Below are positions 41,948 to 55,409 of a DNA stretch of 64,000 bases, one piece after another (within the stretch, counting starts at the first letter, position 1; every line of letters begins with the position of its first letter). Origin of the DNA: Chrysomallon squamiferum (Eukaryota; Mollusca; Gastropoda; Neomphalida; Peltospiridae); the NCBI GenBank assembly GCA_012295275.1, contig CM022669.1, positions 1,979,140 through 2,043,139 on the forward strand. The letters run 5' to 3'. The translations under genes were made by a program, and so were the position numbers. The notes beneath the pieces are model-generated. The model made no database searches and was not told the DNA's origin. It saw nothing but the letters and a program-made list of their open reading frames with translations.

Positions 41948-42089
41948 TTTAACGTTATCCATGTTGTCAAAAAACTATCAAATCATTTACCATGTCCCAG
42001 AAGTACCATAATTATATAAATATGTGTATGTCTTTAATAAACAAAAAAAAAAAAATAATAATAAAATAAAATAAATAAATAAATTAATT

Positions 42090-42090
42090 A

Positions 42091-42158
<68 letters not shown>

Positions 42159-42160
42159 TA
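42090..42160. repeat. (TAA)n microsatellite
   Basis: About 70 bases of AAT units about 440 bases upstream of the first VWA gene. A second similar tract (42838-42893) lies in that gene's first intron. Confidence 0.93.
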
Positions 42161-42601
42161 ATAGTAAAATAGAGTGCATTTGCAAGTGTGAATCACTTCT
42201 AGGATAACATCACAAACAAAACTAAAAATCTCAATACTCCATTGTTATTGTTACAGTTGTAGTCTCAAATTCCAAAATTTACCAGTCGAATGATCCGATT
42301 ATAACATAAACTGCCAAGTTTTACTAAACATTAAATTAAAGAACTAAATAAAACCGGAGTGAATTTAAAATAATGAGCAGACACTTTAATTACTTGTCTA
42401 GTATTTTTTTTATATATTTTTTTATTTTTTTTATTTATTATTTTAACTAAGTGGATGTCAACTACTAAACAAATGACCTTTGACACATATGCGGAAATTA
42501 CAGTTATGTTAATTTGAAATGCGCCCAGCAAACGACAGTAATCTAGTTTCAAGATACAGCATTTGACCTTCTACAAATTACACATTAAAACTGTTACAGC
42601 C

Positions 42602-42837
42602 ATGGAAAGAATATGGCTTCTCATTGTCTTGGTAAGAAATATATATTCGTTTGATATATTACTTATTTATTTATTGTGTTTTCCAATTCGATTGTTGTTG
42701 TTGATGATATTATTATTTTTTCAGTTTTATAATTTCAGGCTGACGCAATATATGTTAAACTGATACAGATTTATAATTTCAGTATTAAATAAAATTTAAA
42801 GCGGAAAATAAATAAATAAATAAATAAATAAACAAAC

Positions 42838-42894
<57 letters not shown>

Positions 42895-45820
42895 CGTTAA
42901 AAGACAGATTTAAGAAATCCTGTGCACAGAGACAAAACAATTAGCTTACTTTAGCTGCGTCTTTACAGAAGAAAACCTTGTAAGTTTCTTAAATGACATT
43001 TAACCATGTTCAAAACTGGTCATTTTTTAATATGTTTATTTCAGGGTATTGTTCTATTTGGGCAGACCAATTCACGTGAGTATCGTTACTTTGTTTTCAA
43101 ATAATTCTTTAAATGGCTTCATTATATCATTTTTTTTCTGCGTTAATAACGAACAGTATTCTGTTAATACAGTTCCGTGTGCTTGTGCATATGTATATGT
43201 ATGTCTGTATTTATGTGTGTGTGACTATGTATATTTATTTATTATGCATATACACTGAATATATACGTGTGTACGCATTTATGTATATGTGTTTGTTTAT
43301 ATAATTATAGAGGCGGAACATTTTTAATCAATGTATTTGAATAAGACAAAAGAAAGTTGCTTTGATATTCACATACATATTCAAAAACGTTTATAATTCT
43401 GCCCCATTTTTTTTTTTTTCGCCACGGTAAGTCAGGTTCTTTGCTACAAAACAAGGCGGTTCTGTAATAATTAAATTTTTCGTGATTATGAGTGTGTGTG
43501 TATATGTATATATAATCCTGTGTTTGCATGAAAACATGAACCACTAAAAAGATTTAGATATTATGTAAACAAAATTGTTTAGTAACAATTGTGTAATCAT
43601 AATAATAAGCACAACAACAGCAACAACAACAACAATAACAACAACAATGATAATAATAATAAATAAATAAATAAAAACAGTTAGTAAATAGGAAATATAT
43701 GTATCAATAATTTGTTTTTGTATCTTATCTTTTCAGAGATAGCGAGATCTCAAGTGCAAAGGGAAAGTAAGTATTGTGTGTTGGGAATTTGATACTTAAA
43801 ATAGAACCTAGTTTCAAATGTAATTTCAGTGTTTTACTTACTTTATAAACAGTTAATAATTAGTATTTTATTTTATACATTTTGAAACTTTTAATACATT
43901 TTTTTTTTTCAGCGATAATGAGAGAGTGTAACGGTAAAGCTGCTGATGTATACTTTGTTATCGACGCTTCGACAAGCATCTTTATAGAAGACTTTGAACG
44001 TCTTCGGCAGCTCGTTAGAGAGATTGTTAAGCAGTTCCATATAGGAACAAACGAAATGCGAGTAGGAGCGTTGGTCTATAGTCGCAGTTATCAGGTAGCA
44101 TTCGATCTTGACCGATTTCACATAAAAGCAGATATTTTGGAAGCTATAACCGAAAGTAATATTCCGTATTTGACTGGTATCACTAATACGCATGACGCTC
44201 TTCGTTACGCCAGAACTAACGGAAAGTTCCGAAGTAATGTTACCAAGGTAATTGTCGTCATAACTGACGGATATTCCCGTGAACCGACGTCAACTGCAGC
44301 CGAAGCGCGAAAAGCTCGCCAAGATGGTTTCTACTTGTTTGTGATCGGTACTGGGGATTACACCGATGAAAGAGAATGGCGGGCTATTGCTAGCGACCCA
44401 GATGACAGATTCATGTACAACGTAACAGACTACCGGAATTTGAACCGCCTGTACCAAACCATACCTTTCAGAATCTGTCAACTTCGACCTATCATCAAGA
44501 GACCAGACAGTAATTGGTTTATTTTCTTCTAATTCTCCGAGTGAATAAAACAGTTAAATTAATAATGTAATGAAATAAAACAGGGAGAAGATTTTAAATA
44601 TTCACGAAAAATAATTGCATACATTTATATGATTTTTTTGTTTTATTTTGTCTTTAACACGAACCTTTGCTAATTACTAAGAAAGACAGTAAATGTGACA
44701 GGTTTATAGAAATATATATCTATGACATGCTGAGCTGTACCTAGTTAACTAAAGTTTCTCGTATTTGTGAGCCTAAATAAATAAATAAATATGAGTATGA
44801 AATGACGTCACATAATAGCAATATATATCATAAAGTTTAATATCAGACATTACTATAAAAGTTGGTATCCAAATATTAATAAAATAATAAATTAATAAAT
44901 ATATAAAATTTACTTAGGTTATTTTTCGTGCTATTACAGTTTAAAGTGAAATCGCTAAATGTAAGCAATCATCCTGAACATTTCATTTTAACTTTTGCAT
45001 TTATCCTTGATTTTCGAACTATCTTAGTAAAACTGGTTTTTAATTTTCATTGCAGCTTGCACGATCCAACAGGACGCTGATTTGATATTTGTGGCAGGAC
45101 CAAGAGGTGTTGACGCTGCTGTTCCTATCATACAGGAATTAGTAAACAAAATGGACGCTGGTCCTGCGCGACTGACACTGACGATGTTGCTGGGAGCCTG
45201 TTCAGCTGAGAGTCGCGCACTACAAGATCCTCGTCTCCTCTGCACGGATTTCGGAGAAACTAGCGTCGTTCGCCAAGACACGTACGTAAATCTCCTGGAG
45301 GATCTGCGCGTGAAAGCACGTGACGCTAGAAGCAGAAGATCCAGAGTGAACCAGGTGGCGATTTTATTTATCGACGACGTTTCAATGAGAGATAACCCTT
45401 TAGGGATTTTGCGTAAAGTCCAACAAGTCAGATATGGTGGGATAGAAATTTACGTTGTCGATCTTGGAGTTATTCACAATACAAGATTTCTACAAAGTAT
45501 CGCGTCGTCTCCAGAGAAGGTTTTCAATACATCACATCCTCAAGGAATCAACTATGTGACGTCGAAGATTTTACAAGCTGCTTGTTCAGGTAAATACCTT
45601 GACAGTTTAATCTTGACACAGTTGTGAGATAATTTAACAATAATAGCATAAAATATCTCTTTAATAAATAAATAAATTTTATTCGTAAAGATTACAGTCA
45701 TTTATGTATTTATGTATGTATGTATATGTGTATGTATGTATGTATGAGAATGTGTATGTATGTATGTATGTATGTATGTATGTATGTATGTGTGGGTATG
45801 TATATAAGTGTGTATGTATG

Positions 45821-45851
<31 letters not shown>

Positions 45852-46157
45852 TTATGTATGAATGTATGTATGTAAGTATCTGTTGTGTTTTAGTGAATTT
45901 ATCTTATTTGCCAATCTTACCATGTAAGCAGCATTCAAGTTAGACTGGGCGACTAATAATTTAGTCACAATTCTAGAATCAATTTTGAAATTTACCAATT
46001 GACATCTTCTGTTATTAACTGGTAACTGTTAATTACTTTAAAACACTTTTTAACAAATTTATTAAAACTGAATTTTTTTTAATATATATATATATATATA
46101 TTTTTAATTTTAGATCTCAACGGGTCAGATCTACATCTATTAGGAATCGTTAACTGA
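42602..46157 (+). CDS. Secreted double-VWA protein, copy A, 421 aa
   Basis: Coding exons: 42602-42631, 43045-43075, 43737-43766, 43913-44509, 45056-45589, 46114-46157; GT-AG borders with consistent phases (0,1,1,1,1). Exons 1-2 encode a signal peptide (MERIWLLIVLGIVLFGQ). Exon 3 is a short polar linker ending QVQRE. Exon 4 is a VWA domain (~31-229) with a complete metal-ion (MIDAS) set: DASTS at 48-52, the Thr in TGITNTH and Asp in ITDGYS. Exon 5 is a second VWA-like domain (~230-407) with no MIDAS: the first strand reads ADLIFVAGPRG where DxSxS should be. Four Cys (TCT, GACSA, LCTDF, ACSG) could pair. The protein ends DLNGSDLHLLGIVN. VWA domains bind ligands through a metal ion, so the first domain probably binds matrix, mucus or a surface and the second may be structural. 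The specific role is unknown. Confidence 0.88.
42838..42893. repeat. (TAA)n microsatellite in intron 1 of VWA copy A
   Basis: A run of AAT units preceded by (AAAT)n. Confidence 0.93.
45700..45890. repeat. (TATG)n array in intron 5 of VWA copy A
   Basis: Imperfect TATG/TGTA repeats with a short (TA)n at about 45822-45838. It makes a spurious Met-Tyr-Val-Cys frame. Confidence 0.93.
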
Positions 46158-46364
46158 TGTGTCGAAATGTGCTTGAATCAGGCATATTAAACAAAGTTTC
46201 TGTAAATACGGAACAAAATAGTTAGGGAAACCTAAAGGCGAAGCCAGAAAACCACGAGTAATTGTAACCTTTTCACGTAATAAAATGATTTTCTCTAAAA
46301 TGAAAATAAATGTGTTTGTTTCTATTATTTTTTTCAAGTGTTTTTTGTAATAGTGTATGATTTA

Positions 46365-46468
<104 letters not shown>

Positions 46469-49400
46469 TTGGTAATTAATCATTTCACGTAGACATACAA
46501 AGATGTACAAAACTAGTGAGACCTCGAACACTGGATTAATGTTGAATTATCTATATGCATGGATTTAAACAATAAAGCCTACACACCTATTAATCCTTAA
46601 GCACTTTCGATATAAGTTTATTTCAAAGGCTTACTCAGGACAATCAACAACACAACAACCTCAATACAACAACAAAAATAATAATACAAAACAAGTACAA
46701 TAAATAAGTTATAGATAATAAATATTTCAAATGAAAAAATAACTAAATAAACAAGAAAATATCCTCACCAAGCATATATGTATATGTGTGTGTGTTTATA
46801 TATACTAAAAATACAGACATATTTTAGCAGAATTTGTAAACTCTACCGATTGTATATATGTTTTAATATGATGATTCTGTTAAAATTTGTATTTATTTTT
46901 GATCCATAACTTACATACATAATAAAACAAACACTAAACTGCTTGTTCTTAATACTGTAAGGAACCTGAAACATATTCTCTGTTAATGCCTTAAAATATT
47001 TGAAAATCTATATAATACTAAGCGCAGATGTTGATGACGAATTTTCTTTGTCATCAAACACGTAGAGTGCCAGAGATTAAAAATAATTAATCAATAAATC
47101 AATAAAAAAAAAGAAGCAAAACGAATAAATAAAAAATGAACGCCTGAAAAGAAAATATTGGAATAAATCTGATAGTGTTTTATAAATGAACAGTTATAGT
47201 GGTTTAGTAATTTAATAGGATGCAAAAATGTCACAGATTTTGTAAATACTGCTCAGTGTCATTACTGTAATGTTCACTCAGTTAACCGGAAGTTGCATAT
47301 TACAAAAAGGCCCAAAACGGAATTTTCAATAAACAGTAATAATAATTCTACTATTAAACGACTTTTATAAAAATTATTGGATTTAGTTATATGATCAAAA
47401 CTATTCGATTGTTAATATGTCGAAATAAAGGTTCATTTTTTTTTTTCATTAACTGTATTTTATTCCCGAATTCCTCCAAAATTCCAAAACATTTTGTATT
47501 TAATAGTTTATTATTTTTATTTTCATTATTACTGATTCTGAAAGTATGAATTTTTGTGATTGTTGCAAAATCGGTACGTATTCATGAACCAAATATACAT
47601 CTGTCTAATCGTAAAAACTCTTAGAATGCACGTAAAGAGGAAAACAGTATAGTGAAAAAGAGAAAAAAACAGAATGTGAGAGACATACATAAAGAGACTG
47701 AGTGAGCCATGTCTGCATGTAATCTAGAGAAAGAAAAACAGAAAGAGAACGACAGAGACAGAGAGACAGAGAGAGAGAAAGAATGAGACAGAGGCGGAAG
47801 AAGAACAATATATAGATAGATTGTATGTGTAAGAGAAACATAGAGAAATACATCGGAAAGAAAAACATGAGGAGAGAGAGAAAGAGAAAGAAAAACAGAG
47901 AAGAAGACAGAGAAATAATGATTTAATCACGAAGTTAACGGCTAAGTACTGTCCACTAATAGCAATAACCTATACTGTTGAAAGTGGATTTTACAGAAAT
48001 TTTGATCCGACTCGGAAAACACTGAAGTAAGTTTGATTAGATCTCCCAGTGAGTCGTTGCCACGATTCTCTTCCTAACAAGTGTTAGTTGAAGCGGTTGT
48101 TTCTGGTACCCTTCACCGTTGACCACTTGTTTCAAGTGTCAACAGCTTCCGTGATATCGTCGTGCAAGAAAATGCTGATGCGAGAAGTAATGATGTTACG
48201 ATGTCGTGGGTCAGTGACTGGTCGTTGCAAAGTCATGACAGTAGAGATTGCAATAAACATTCAAGGTTATGACCTTCAGATATATCATCATTGTTTTCTT
48301 TGTTTCAGAATCCAGATATTAGTTTTGGACTGTCAGCAGAATTTGAGGGGATTTGTTTGAGTGTAGGAGAGAAGTTTAGAGAGGGAAATTAAAACAGAGA
48401 GAAATATTTCAGAAATAAAAAAGAAAGAGAGCGAGAGATTCAAACAGACAGAGAAAGAAATAATTACAATAATCATCTGTAATATTCTTTTAATTAAATT
48501 TGCTTGTAATTTTATAAACGCTACATTAGATATGTTAAGTAATAATGGTTTTGCATGATTGTTGAACGAATGTACTCTGAAGGGATTAACACTGTTTAAG
48601 TCATATAAGAAATGGCCATGCTGTTTTTAATTGTAAAATATGTATGAAGTAATGTTTTTGTATGCAATTCAAAACATTAAACAGAAAGAAGAACAACAAC
48701 AAAAAAAAAAAAAAAAAAAAAAAAAAAAACAAGAGAAAAAAAATCAACAAAAAACTAACAAAACAAACAACAACATAAAAACAATTAAAAAAAGAAAAGA
48801 AAAGAAAAAAATGATTATTTTTATATTTATGCTTGGGTTATGATATTTTAGCATAGTAATATGTACGAATAATGTAATGAAAAAACAAAATGCACCAACG
48901 TCACAATTATTTTACATAATAAATATTTTCTCTTGTGTCTTCAAACAAGCAATAGTGCTTTGTGTTTGTGTTCACAAATACGTATTCTGCCTGCCATTAT
49001 TTAACACTATGATAATCTTGTCTGGTAATTGCCAAATCATGCAGCTGCAGTAGCAGTTCCAGGCTCTTTAAGGGGGAGAAATTTCGTAGTTTGGAAAGAT
49101 GTAACAAATACCAATACTAAGAATCTACTGTTTTAATGAATCGCACTCTACGTAACAATAAATCGTTAAGTATGTTAATTATGGATGTTAATGAAACATC
49201 GTTTGGTAATAATAAATAGGGGTGGAGGGATGGTTTCGTCCGAATTGCAATAGAAATTCAAAAAGAGAAAACAAGACATATTTAAATAATTATCACTTTG
49301 CAAGAAACTGACCTTCGACCTCCAAGGTTTCAATGCACAATATGATACGCTTTATCGCCTCCTAGGAAATTTCTATGTACAGATTTTGTTTCAGTGGATT

Positions 49401-49479
49401 CCACGCCCCTTTTTAGATATATAAATATCTGTTATCTTTGTCAGTAAAATCACAGACAAAGGACCCTGTCAACATCAAG
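49401..49479 (+). promoter_or_regulatory. Putative core promoter of VWA copy B
   Basis: A TATATAAAT box at 49418-49426 lies 54 bases before the ATG, with a CCACGCCCC (GC/CACC-box-like) motif at 49401-49409 just upstream. The spacing would put transcription start near 49450 and a leader of about 30 bases. This is the clearest core promoter in the window. Confidence 0.5.
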
Positions 49480-49521
49480 ATGGATCACGTCTGCTTTGTG
49501 GTAGTCTTGGTGAGTTTACTA

Positions 49522-49615
<94 letters not shown>

Positions 49616-52600
49616 CTTAATAGTAGTGTTAGTAGTAGCTGTAGTAGTAGTAACTGTGTTCACAGGATTACAGGATTATGTCTTTAGGTTTTCAGTATTA
49701 TTTGTTATTATCAGAATCTGGATTTATTAATTCTGGCCAACGATTATCGTTTAATGATACCGGTTATTAAAGTGGAATGGTAGCGACATATGTTTAAAAA
49801 TACATTTCACAGAACGCACCACTTACTACATCTTTTGGATAGCGAACAGTGGTTGGATCATGAAAATAATCAATGAGCTGAACTACATCGATTGCTTCTG
49901 TGATCGATCATATAGGCAGGTCTTTTGTGATCATTAATCCATAAATCTTCTTCCAGTCTTCCAATAATTAATTATATAATATAATTAATTCCTTTCTTAT
50001 ATGTACACTTAATATATCATTATATACTTTATATACTTAAAGGAAGATTTAAATTATATTTTTTATGATTTTTGTTATATTTTCATTTTAGGCGAGCATT
50101 GTTGCGCAGATTCAGTCTCGTAAGTTGACACATTTGTTTCGCAAATACATTCAGTAATACTGTTTTCCTATTACATAAATTATTTATAAACTATTTAATT
50201 TATCTGACTACACACACGTATTTTTAAAGTGAGACTGAAAGAATGAAAAGATGTACACAAAGATAGAAACTGATAAAGATACACACTACATATATACATA
50301 TATAAATAAATAAATACACATACGTACATACATGCATTCATACACATATAAATGCACGTACATACGTGCACGCACAGAGAAAGAGAGGAGGAGCGAGACT
50401 TAATACGATTTGTATTTTATTTTCAGAGGTTCAGCGTGAGGACTCACATTTTTCTTTCGGTAAGTACAGAAATAAATATAGAAGAAATGTGTTTTATTTA
50501 ATAATACATATTAAAATAGTAAATAAATAAATAAATAAATAAATGTAAAGTTTAATACACAGTCCTTTCCATTTTACAGTTGACTTAGATTTATGTTTGT
50601 GTGACAAATATATGTATTAAATTAGATTTATGTTGTGTGACAAATATATGTATTAAATTAGATTTATGTTTGTGTGATAAATATATGTATTAAATTAGAT
50701 TTATGTTTGTGTGATAAATATATGTATTAAATTAGATTTATGTTTGTGTGATAAATATATGTATTAAATTAGATTTATGTTTGTGTGATAAATATATGTA
50801 TTAAATCACTTAATGTATTTTTATTTTGTTTTCAGGTTCGGTGGACGGACCACGGACGGATGGTTCTTTCGACAACATCGACCTAGGTAAGTTGCTGAAA
50901 AAAACGAAAAACAAATTAAAATAAAATAAATACAACCACCCCTCCAACAACCAACAAATAACAAGTAAAGAAATGAATGAATGAATGAATGAATAAATAA
51001 ATAAATAAATAAATAAATAAATATATTACATTTAAATGGCAAATTGAAAGTAATAAAAAAGAATGTTATTTCGTTTAAAGAATAACAATATTTTTTTCTC
51101 ACTTTAGTGCTACCAGGATGTCGTGAAAAAATCGCCGATGTTTACTTCATCCTCGATTCTTCGAGCAGTATCTACATCGATGATTTCGAGCAGCACCGGC
51201 GATTCTTCCGGGAGGTGGTGAAACGTTTCGACATATCAAGTTACGCTACTCGCGTTGGCGCTTCCGTGTACAGCGATAATCACCAGCAAGGATTTAGTCT
51301 AAACCAGTTCACTAATAAACGATCTTTGATCAATGCTATCAACGAACGCAACCTTCCCTACCTGACGGGAAATACCAATACTCACGAGGCTATTCGTTAT
51401 GTAAGAACCAATGGGCAGTTCAGAAGTGATATCACCAAGGTGATTGTTGTCATCACGGACGGCTATTCCCGACAGCCAGGGTCGACCAGAGCCGAGGCAG
51501 ACAGTGCTCGAAGAGAAGGGTTCTATATCTATGCCATAGGCGTCGGCCAATACACAGATGAAAGAGAATGGCGCGCTATTGCCAGTGACCCAGACGAGAG
51601 CTTCATGTTCAATATCTCCAACTACCGCGGCTTGGATAGACTCTTCAGCAGCATTCCTAACAGAATTTGTCAACTTCCACCCCTCATTCCTGGATTACAA
51701 AGTATCTAACAATAACAACAACAACAATGACAACAACAATAACTACAACAACAACAACAACAACAAAAATAATATAATACAATAACAATAATAACAAACA
51801 CAGTAATAAGATCAAAAACTACACTAACACTACCATCACCACTATCGTCACAACAACAATAATACCTAAGTATGCAGGTTTGTGTATCGAGCAAATGAAA
51901 ACAAATCAAAGTTAAACAGGAACAATTATTTCTTTTTTGTTTTTTTCTGCAGCTTGTACTGTTAGGAGGGACGCTGACTTGATGTTTGTTGCCGGTCCTC
52001 GATCTGCCAGCAACGCGTTTTCCATCGTCCAGAATCTTGTGGAAAACATCAGAGAAGACCCAGACCGTCTGACTCTCACACTGCTGCTTGGTGCCTGCAG
52101 CGCCGACACTGTCGCTTTACAGGATCCTCGCGTTTTCTGCACCGACTTCGGAGAAACCGGCTTCCAAAGATCTGAAACGTACGTCAACCTTCTGAAAGAC
52201 ATGCGCGATAAGGCACGTGATGCCAGGAACAGACGACATGCTGCCAACCAGGTGGCAGTTTTATTTCTGGACAATGAGTCACTTTCTGCAGACAGATACG
52301 GCGTTATGAGGGAGGCACGTGACGCACAGTACGACGGGATTAACGTATACGTTGTAGATCTTGGCGTCGCTCATTCCGTTAGAAATCTTCTGAGCAGGAT
52401 CGCCTCAGAAAACGATAACGTGTTCAACACAGCACACTTCCAGGGAATCCGCGACATGGAGTCACACCTTCTCAATGGAATTTGTTCTGGTGAGTTGTTT
52501 GTTTTGTTTCTTTTAAAAAAATGTATTAGTTATTTATTAATGTAGTCTTTTGTTGTTATTGTTGTTGTTGTTGTTATTATTATTATTACTATTATATTTT

Positions 52601-52652
52601 TGCAGATCTAAATGGCTATACAGAAGCAACACTGGCGCCACCCCAAAAATAA
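49480..52652 (+). CDS. Secreted double-VWA protein, copy B, 439 aa
   Basis: Coding exons: 49480-49509, 50092-50119, 50427-50459, 50836-50886, 51108-51701, 51953-52489, 52606-52652, with consistent phases and GT-AG borders. Exons 1-2 are a signal peptide (MDHVCFVVVLASIVAQ). Exon 3 has the same QVQRE linker as copy A; exon 4 (17 codons, acidic, DNIDL) has no counterpart in A. VWA1 (~48-245) has a full MIDAS: DSSSS at 64-68, TGNTNTH, ITDGYS. VWA2 (~246-424) again has ADLMFVAGPRS in place of DxSxS. Stretches such as YTDEREWRAIASDPD, GACSA and CTDFGET are identical between copies, so this is a tandem duplicate of 42602-46157 in the same direction. The C-terminus is DLNGYTEATLAPPQK. The protein is probably extracellular; its ligand is unknown. 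Confidence 0.9.
49526..49615. repeat. (TTA)n-(GTA)n compound microsatellite in intron 1 of copy B
   Basis: TTA units to about 49579 then GTA units. It produces poly-Asn and poly-Thr artefacts on the minus strand. Confidence 0.95.
50586..50806. repeat. 37-bp tandem repeat, six copies, in intron 3 of copy B
   Basis: The unit begins TAGATTTATGTTTGTGTGA and ends ATATGTATTAAAT. Copies start at 50586, 50623, 50659, 50696, 50733 and 50770. The first two have GTGACAAAT and the last four GTGATAAAT; copy 2 lacks one T. The array ends 30 bases before exon 4. No spacers separate the units. Confidence 0.95.
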
Positions 52653-53831
52653 ATAACAGGACTAGAGAGTGATTTCAAACTTTAATTAGACATAATGCTG
52701 TAACTATTACCTCACACTGCACTATACGTTATAGTGAGTTTTAATTATTAGGGCATTGTAAAATTATAAACATACAGCTAATAATTTAACAGTTAACACT
52801 TTTAATCGTATTAGTTTTACTATTAATTCTCAGTACCTCCTAAAGATAAGACTTTATTATTGCCTCTATGACATTTAGTTTTATTGTATCAAACATATTT
52901 AGTTTTAATGTATAGTATATCCATGAAATTCAATTTTAACGTATCGTTTATCTTTAGTGTATCATTATATCTAAGTCATTTATTTTTTGTATTTCATGTA
53001 TCTACAACATTTAATTTTACTGTATGGTATATCTGTTTAATTTCAGTGCATAGTATATAAGGCATTCTTTATTTGTTGTTGATAACACTTGTGGTCTTAG
53101 TGCTAACGCGCATAACACTATTACTTTTACACGCATTTAGTTGCAATACGTAAGTATAAAACTATTAACTTTACTTTCACTGTTACTTTTCGCTTAATGC
53201 ACTGTAAGTCATATGATATTAAATATTTTCACCTGTTTTAGGACACACAGACACACACTAACTCAGTATAGTCATCTGTGATATACCAATGGATTTTATT
53301 TATAATCTAGCATTGCCATTTGGTTAACAAATATGACGTCATCAGCATAAGCAGCAAAATGTTACTGTAGACAGTTTGGAACAACCCTTTGCTGTTTTTA
53401 TTTTCTGCTGGGTTTTTTTCTTTTTCTTTGTTATCTTTAAATGATATATCTGTATCTGAATAAATGTTCTTGAAAGAAATGAGTTAGTTAAATAAATATT
53501 TTATGATAAATTGTATTTGTGTGTATGTGCTTCAATTATAGGTGAAGTCTAAAACAACTTTTGTATATAAATACATACATATATTTGATTATATATACAC
53601 ACACACATGCACACATGAATGTGACTGTAAAAATAACGTATTATTCATCACGGGCTGGAGAACTCGTATTCTCAACAGTGTTATTTTACATAGTCTTTAC
53701 TTTCAAATAAATATCAACGACAGTATCAAATAACTCACATTTTATAGAACCTAACAATAACAACGACAGTAATGTCACAAACACTATTTTAATGACAATT
53801 AATCTTTGACAATCTACAACTAAATAGCTTA

Positions 53832-53925
<94 letters not shown>

Positions 53926-54274
53926 AGTGTTCTTCTATATCTCTATAATTTAAACATTTTTGATATAACTTGTGTACAATTATTTCCACTTAATCGCAAC
54001 CATCATTTAACATGGGAGATAACTCTACTCCTTTTATCTCAATTTACGACTTTGTTATAAGGATGGGTGGAAATAATGCTTATATGACATCATAGATATG
54101 TAACTGATGACCACATATATAAGCTGAAAGTTTAGATTTCTATAGAAACCCAGTCTGGCAGGAATATTTGATCTGGATGGTAATCTGTTAAACTGTTCTT
54201 TGCTGAATCTTTACATAAACAGTGTGTCCTTTATTAACCATGCAGTCCACCAACTGTACGTGCCCACTGTCTAA
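52653..54274. other. Intergenic 3' of VWA copy B
   Basis: AT-rich sequence with degenerate repeats of a TTTAGTTTTA-like, TATAGTATAT-like pattern at about 52870-53060, and a pure (CT)n at 53838-53922. No gene is seen. Confidence 0.6.
53838..53922. repeat. (CT)n microsatellite
   Basis: A pure CT run of about 85 bases. Confidence 0.97.
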
Positions 54275-54637
54275 TCATGTGATCAGCACTCTCATGTCAA
54301 TGACAATTACCTTGTTCGTTTTTAAATTGTTGCGACACCAAATGACGTCATCTGAAGGAACTAGAAAGGTAATATTGCCATTTTGTGACCTCATGTAATT
54401 CATTGCTTTTTGAAGGTACGCCAACTGAATTAAATCATATGCCCTTTCGTTGTTAGATAAAAGACGGATAATGTCTGTTTTTCTGACGTCAGCTGCTATA
54501 ACTGGTTTATTTCTATTAGGAGAAATATATCTTTGAAAGTTTTCTTTAGCAGTTTTTGAAATATCCTTTTTAAAGGTAAACTTCTGTGGAATCAGATTAT
54601 TAACACCATCGAAATATTTCTTAAAATAACCCGAAAT
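54275..54637 (-). pseudogene. GT11 alpha-1,2-fucosyltransferase relic, copy 1
   Basis: Read from 54637 down to a stop at 54275, the frame is open for 120 codons. It includes YFKKYFDGVNNLIPQKFTF, then AKENFQRY, a degraded HVRRTD-type GDP-fucose motif (AADVRKTD, with the His lost), AYLQKAMNYMRS, and NITFLVPSDDVIWCRNNL. The order (F-T-F segment, VRxTD, Y-L-x-K-A, F-V-x-SDD-x-x-WC) is the hallmark of GT11 fucosyltransferases such as FUT1/FUT2. Upstream the same frame carries adjacent stops, and beyond 54275 the conserved C-terminal motif with the TFGIW-type strand is not seen. It is therefore a fragment, either a dead copy or a single exon of a decayed gene. Confidence 0.7.
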
Positions 54638-55114
54638 AATTTATTATCGACACTGATTTTTCTATTTTATAACTAATATTACTTGTAGTTTTATAAATCA
54701 AAAGTCTCCCAGTTAAAATAAAGCTATGTGCCGTCTTATTGATAATTTGTGAAATATTTCCAGCCATTCGATCATCATAATAATATAATATATCATGAAC
54801 TGGTTAAAAAATATAACAATAAATTTTTGATTTAATATACTTCATTTTTAACATGACAGGCTTGATAAGTAATTTCATTAAAAAATGTGCTCTTGTTCAC
54901 ATTAGATTTTATGCAGAGGTGCCACGTGAAAAAAATATATCTGAATTTCATTATTTGAATTAAACAGTTTGTTCATATCGAGAATATAGCTGATTCTACA
55001 GCTAAAACGATTCAAGGAAAAAAGTCACAGGAAAAAAGTCATAATTAAGATTAAGAAATATATAAGAAATGAAAGATAGATTAAACACATTTTGTCAGAG
55101 TTTTTTGTTAATGT

Positions 55115-55275
55115 TAGTGGTTTAGGCGGATGTTCCACCCAATACCACGGAGAGATTCTGCCAATTACAACTTGATCTTTTGATGCATTTCCACCACAAC
55201 TTTGTTTTATGAGTTGCAAGTTTGGTATACAGGAACCCCTCATAACAGATTTTGTTACCACCCTTATTGCTATGA
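55115..55275 (-). pseudogene. FLYWCH zinc-finger fragment, frameshifted
   Basis: Minus-strand frame reads NKGGNKICYEGFLYTK, then LWWKCIKRSSC, matching the first half of a FLYWCH finger (G-FLY-x-K ... W-x-C-x-R ... C). After the second Cys the frame loses sense, but the next frame gives IGRISPWYWVEHPPKP, which fits the finger's GR...H tail. A one-base shift has thus broken the finger. FLYWCH domains occur in host proteins and in MULE-type transposases; this relic lies beside a MITE and fucosyltransferase relics. Confidence 0.6.
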
Positions 55276-55409
55276 ATAACTTCCATATTAAACATACTAG
55301 AGCAACTTGAAGAATATATAGTGATATACATTTTAACCTGGGACATTTTATAAATCACTTTAGGAAGCCCTTAGTTCAAATCTATCCTAATCAGTAAGCT
55401 AGACCTAAT

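Noticed and set aside
48088-48360. 90-codon ORF between VWA copies A and B
   Set aside because: No recognisable domain, no supporting splice sites, and the length is plausible by chance in a segment of this composition.
51299-51673. 124-codon minus-strand ORF over the VWA1 exon of copy B
   Set aside because: It is a shadow of the real plus-strand VWA exon; the same is true at 51912-52274, 43909-44193, 45024-45281 and 63164-63433.
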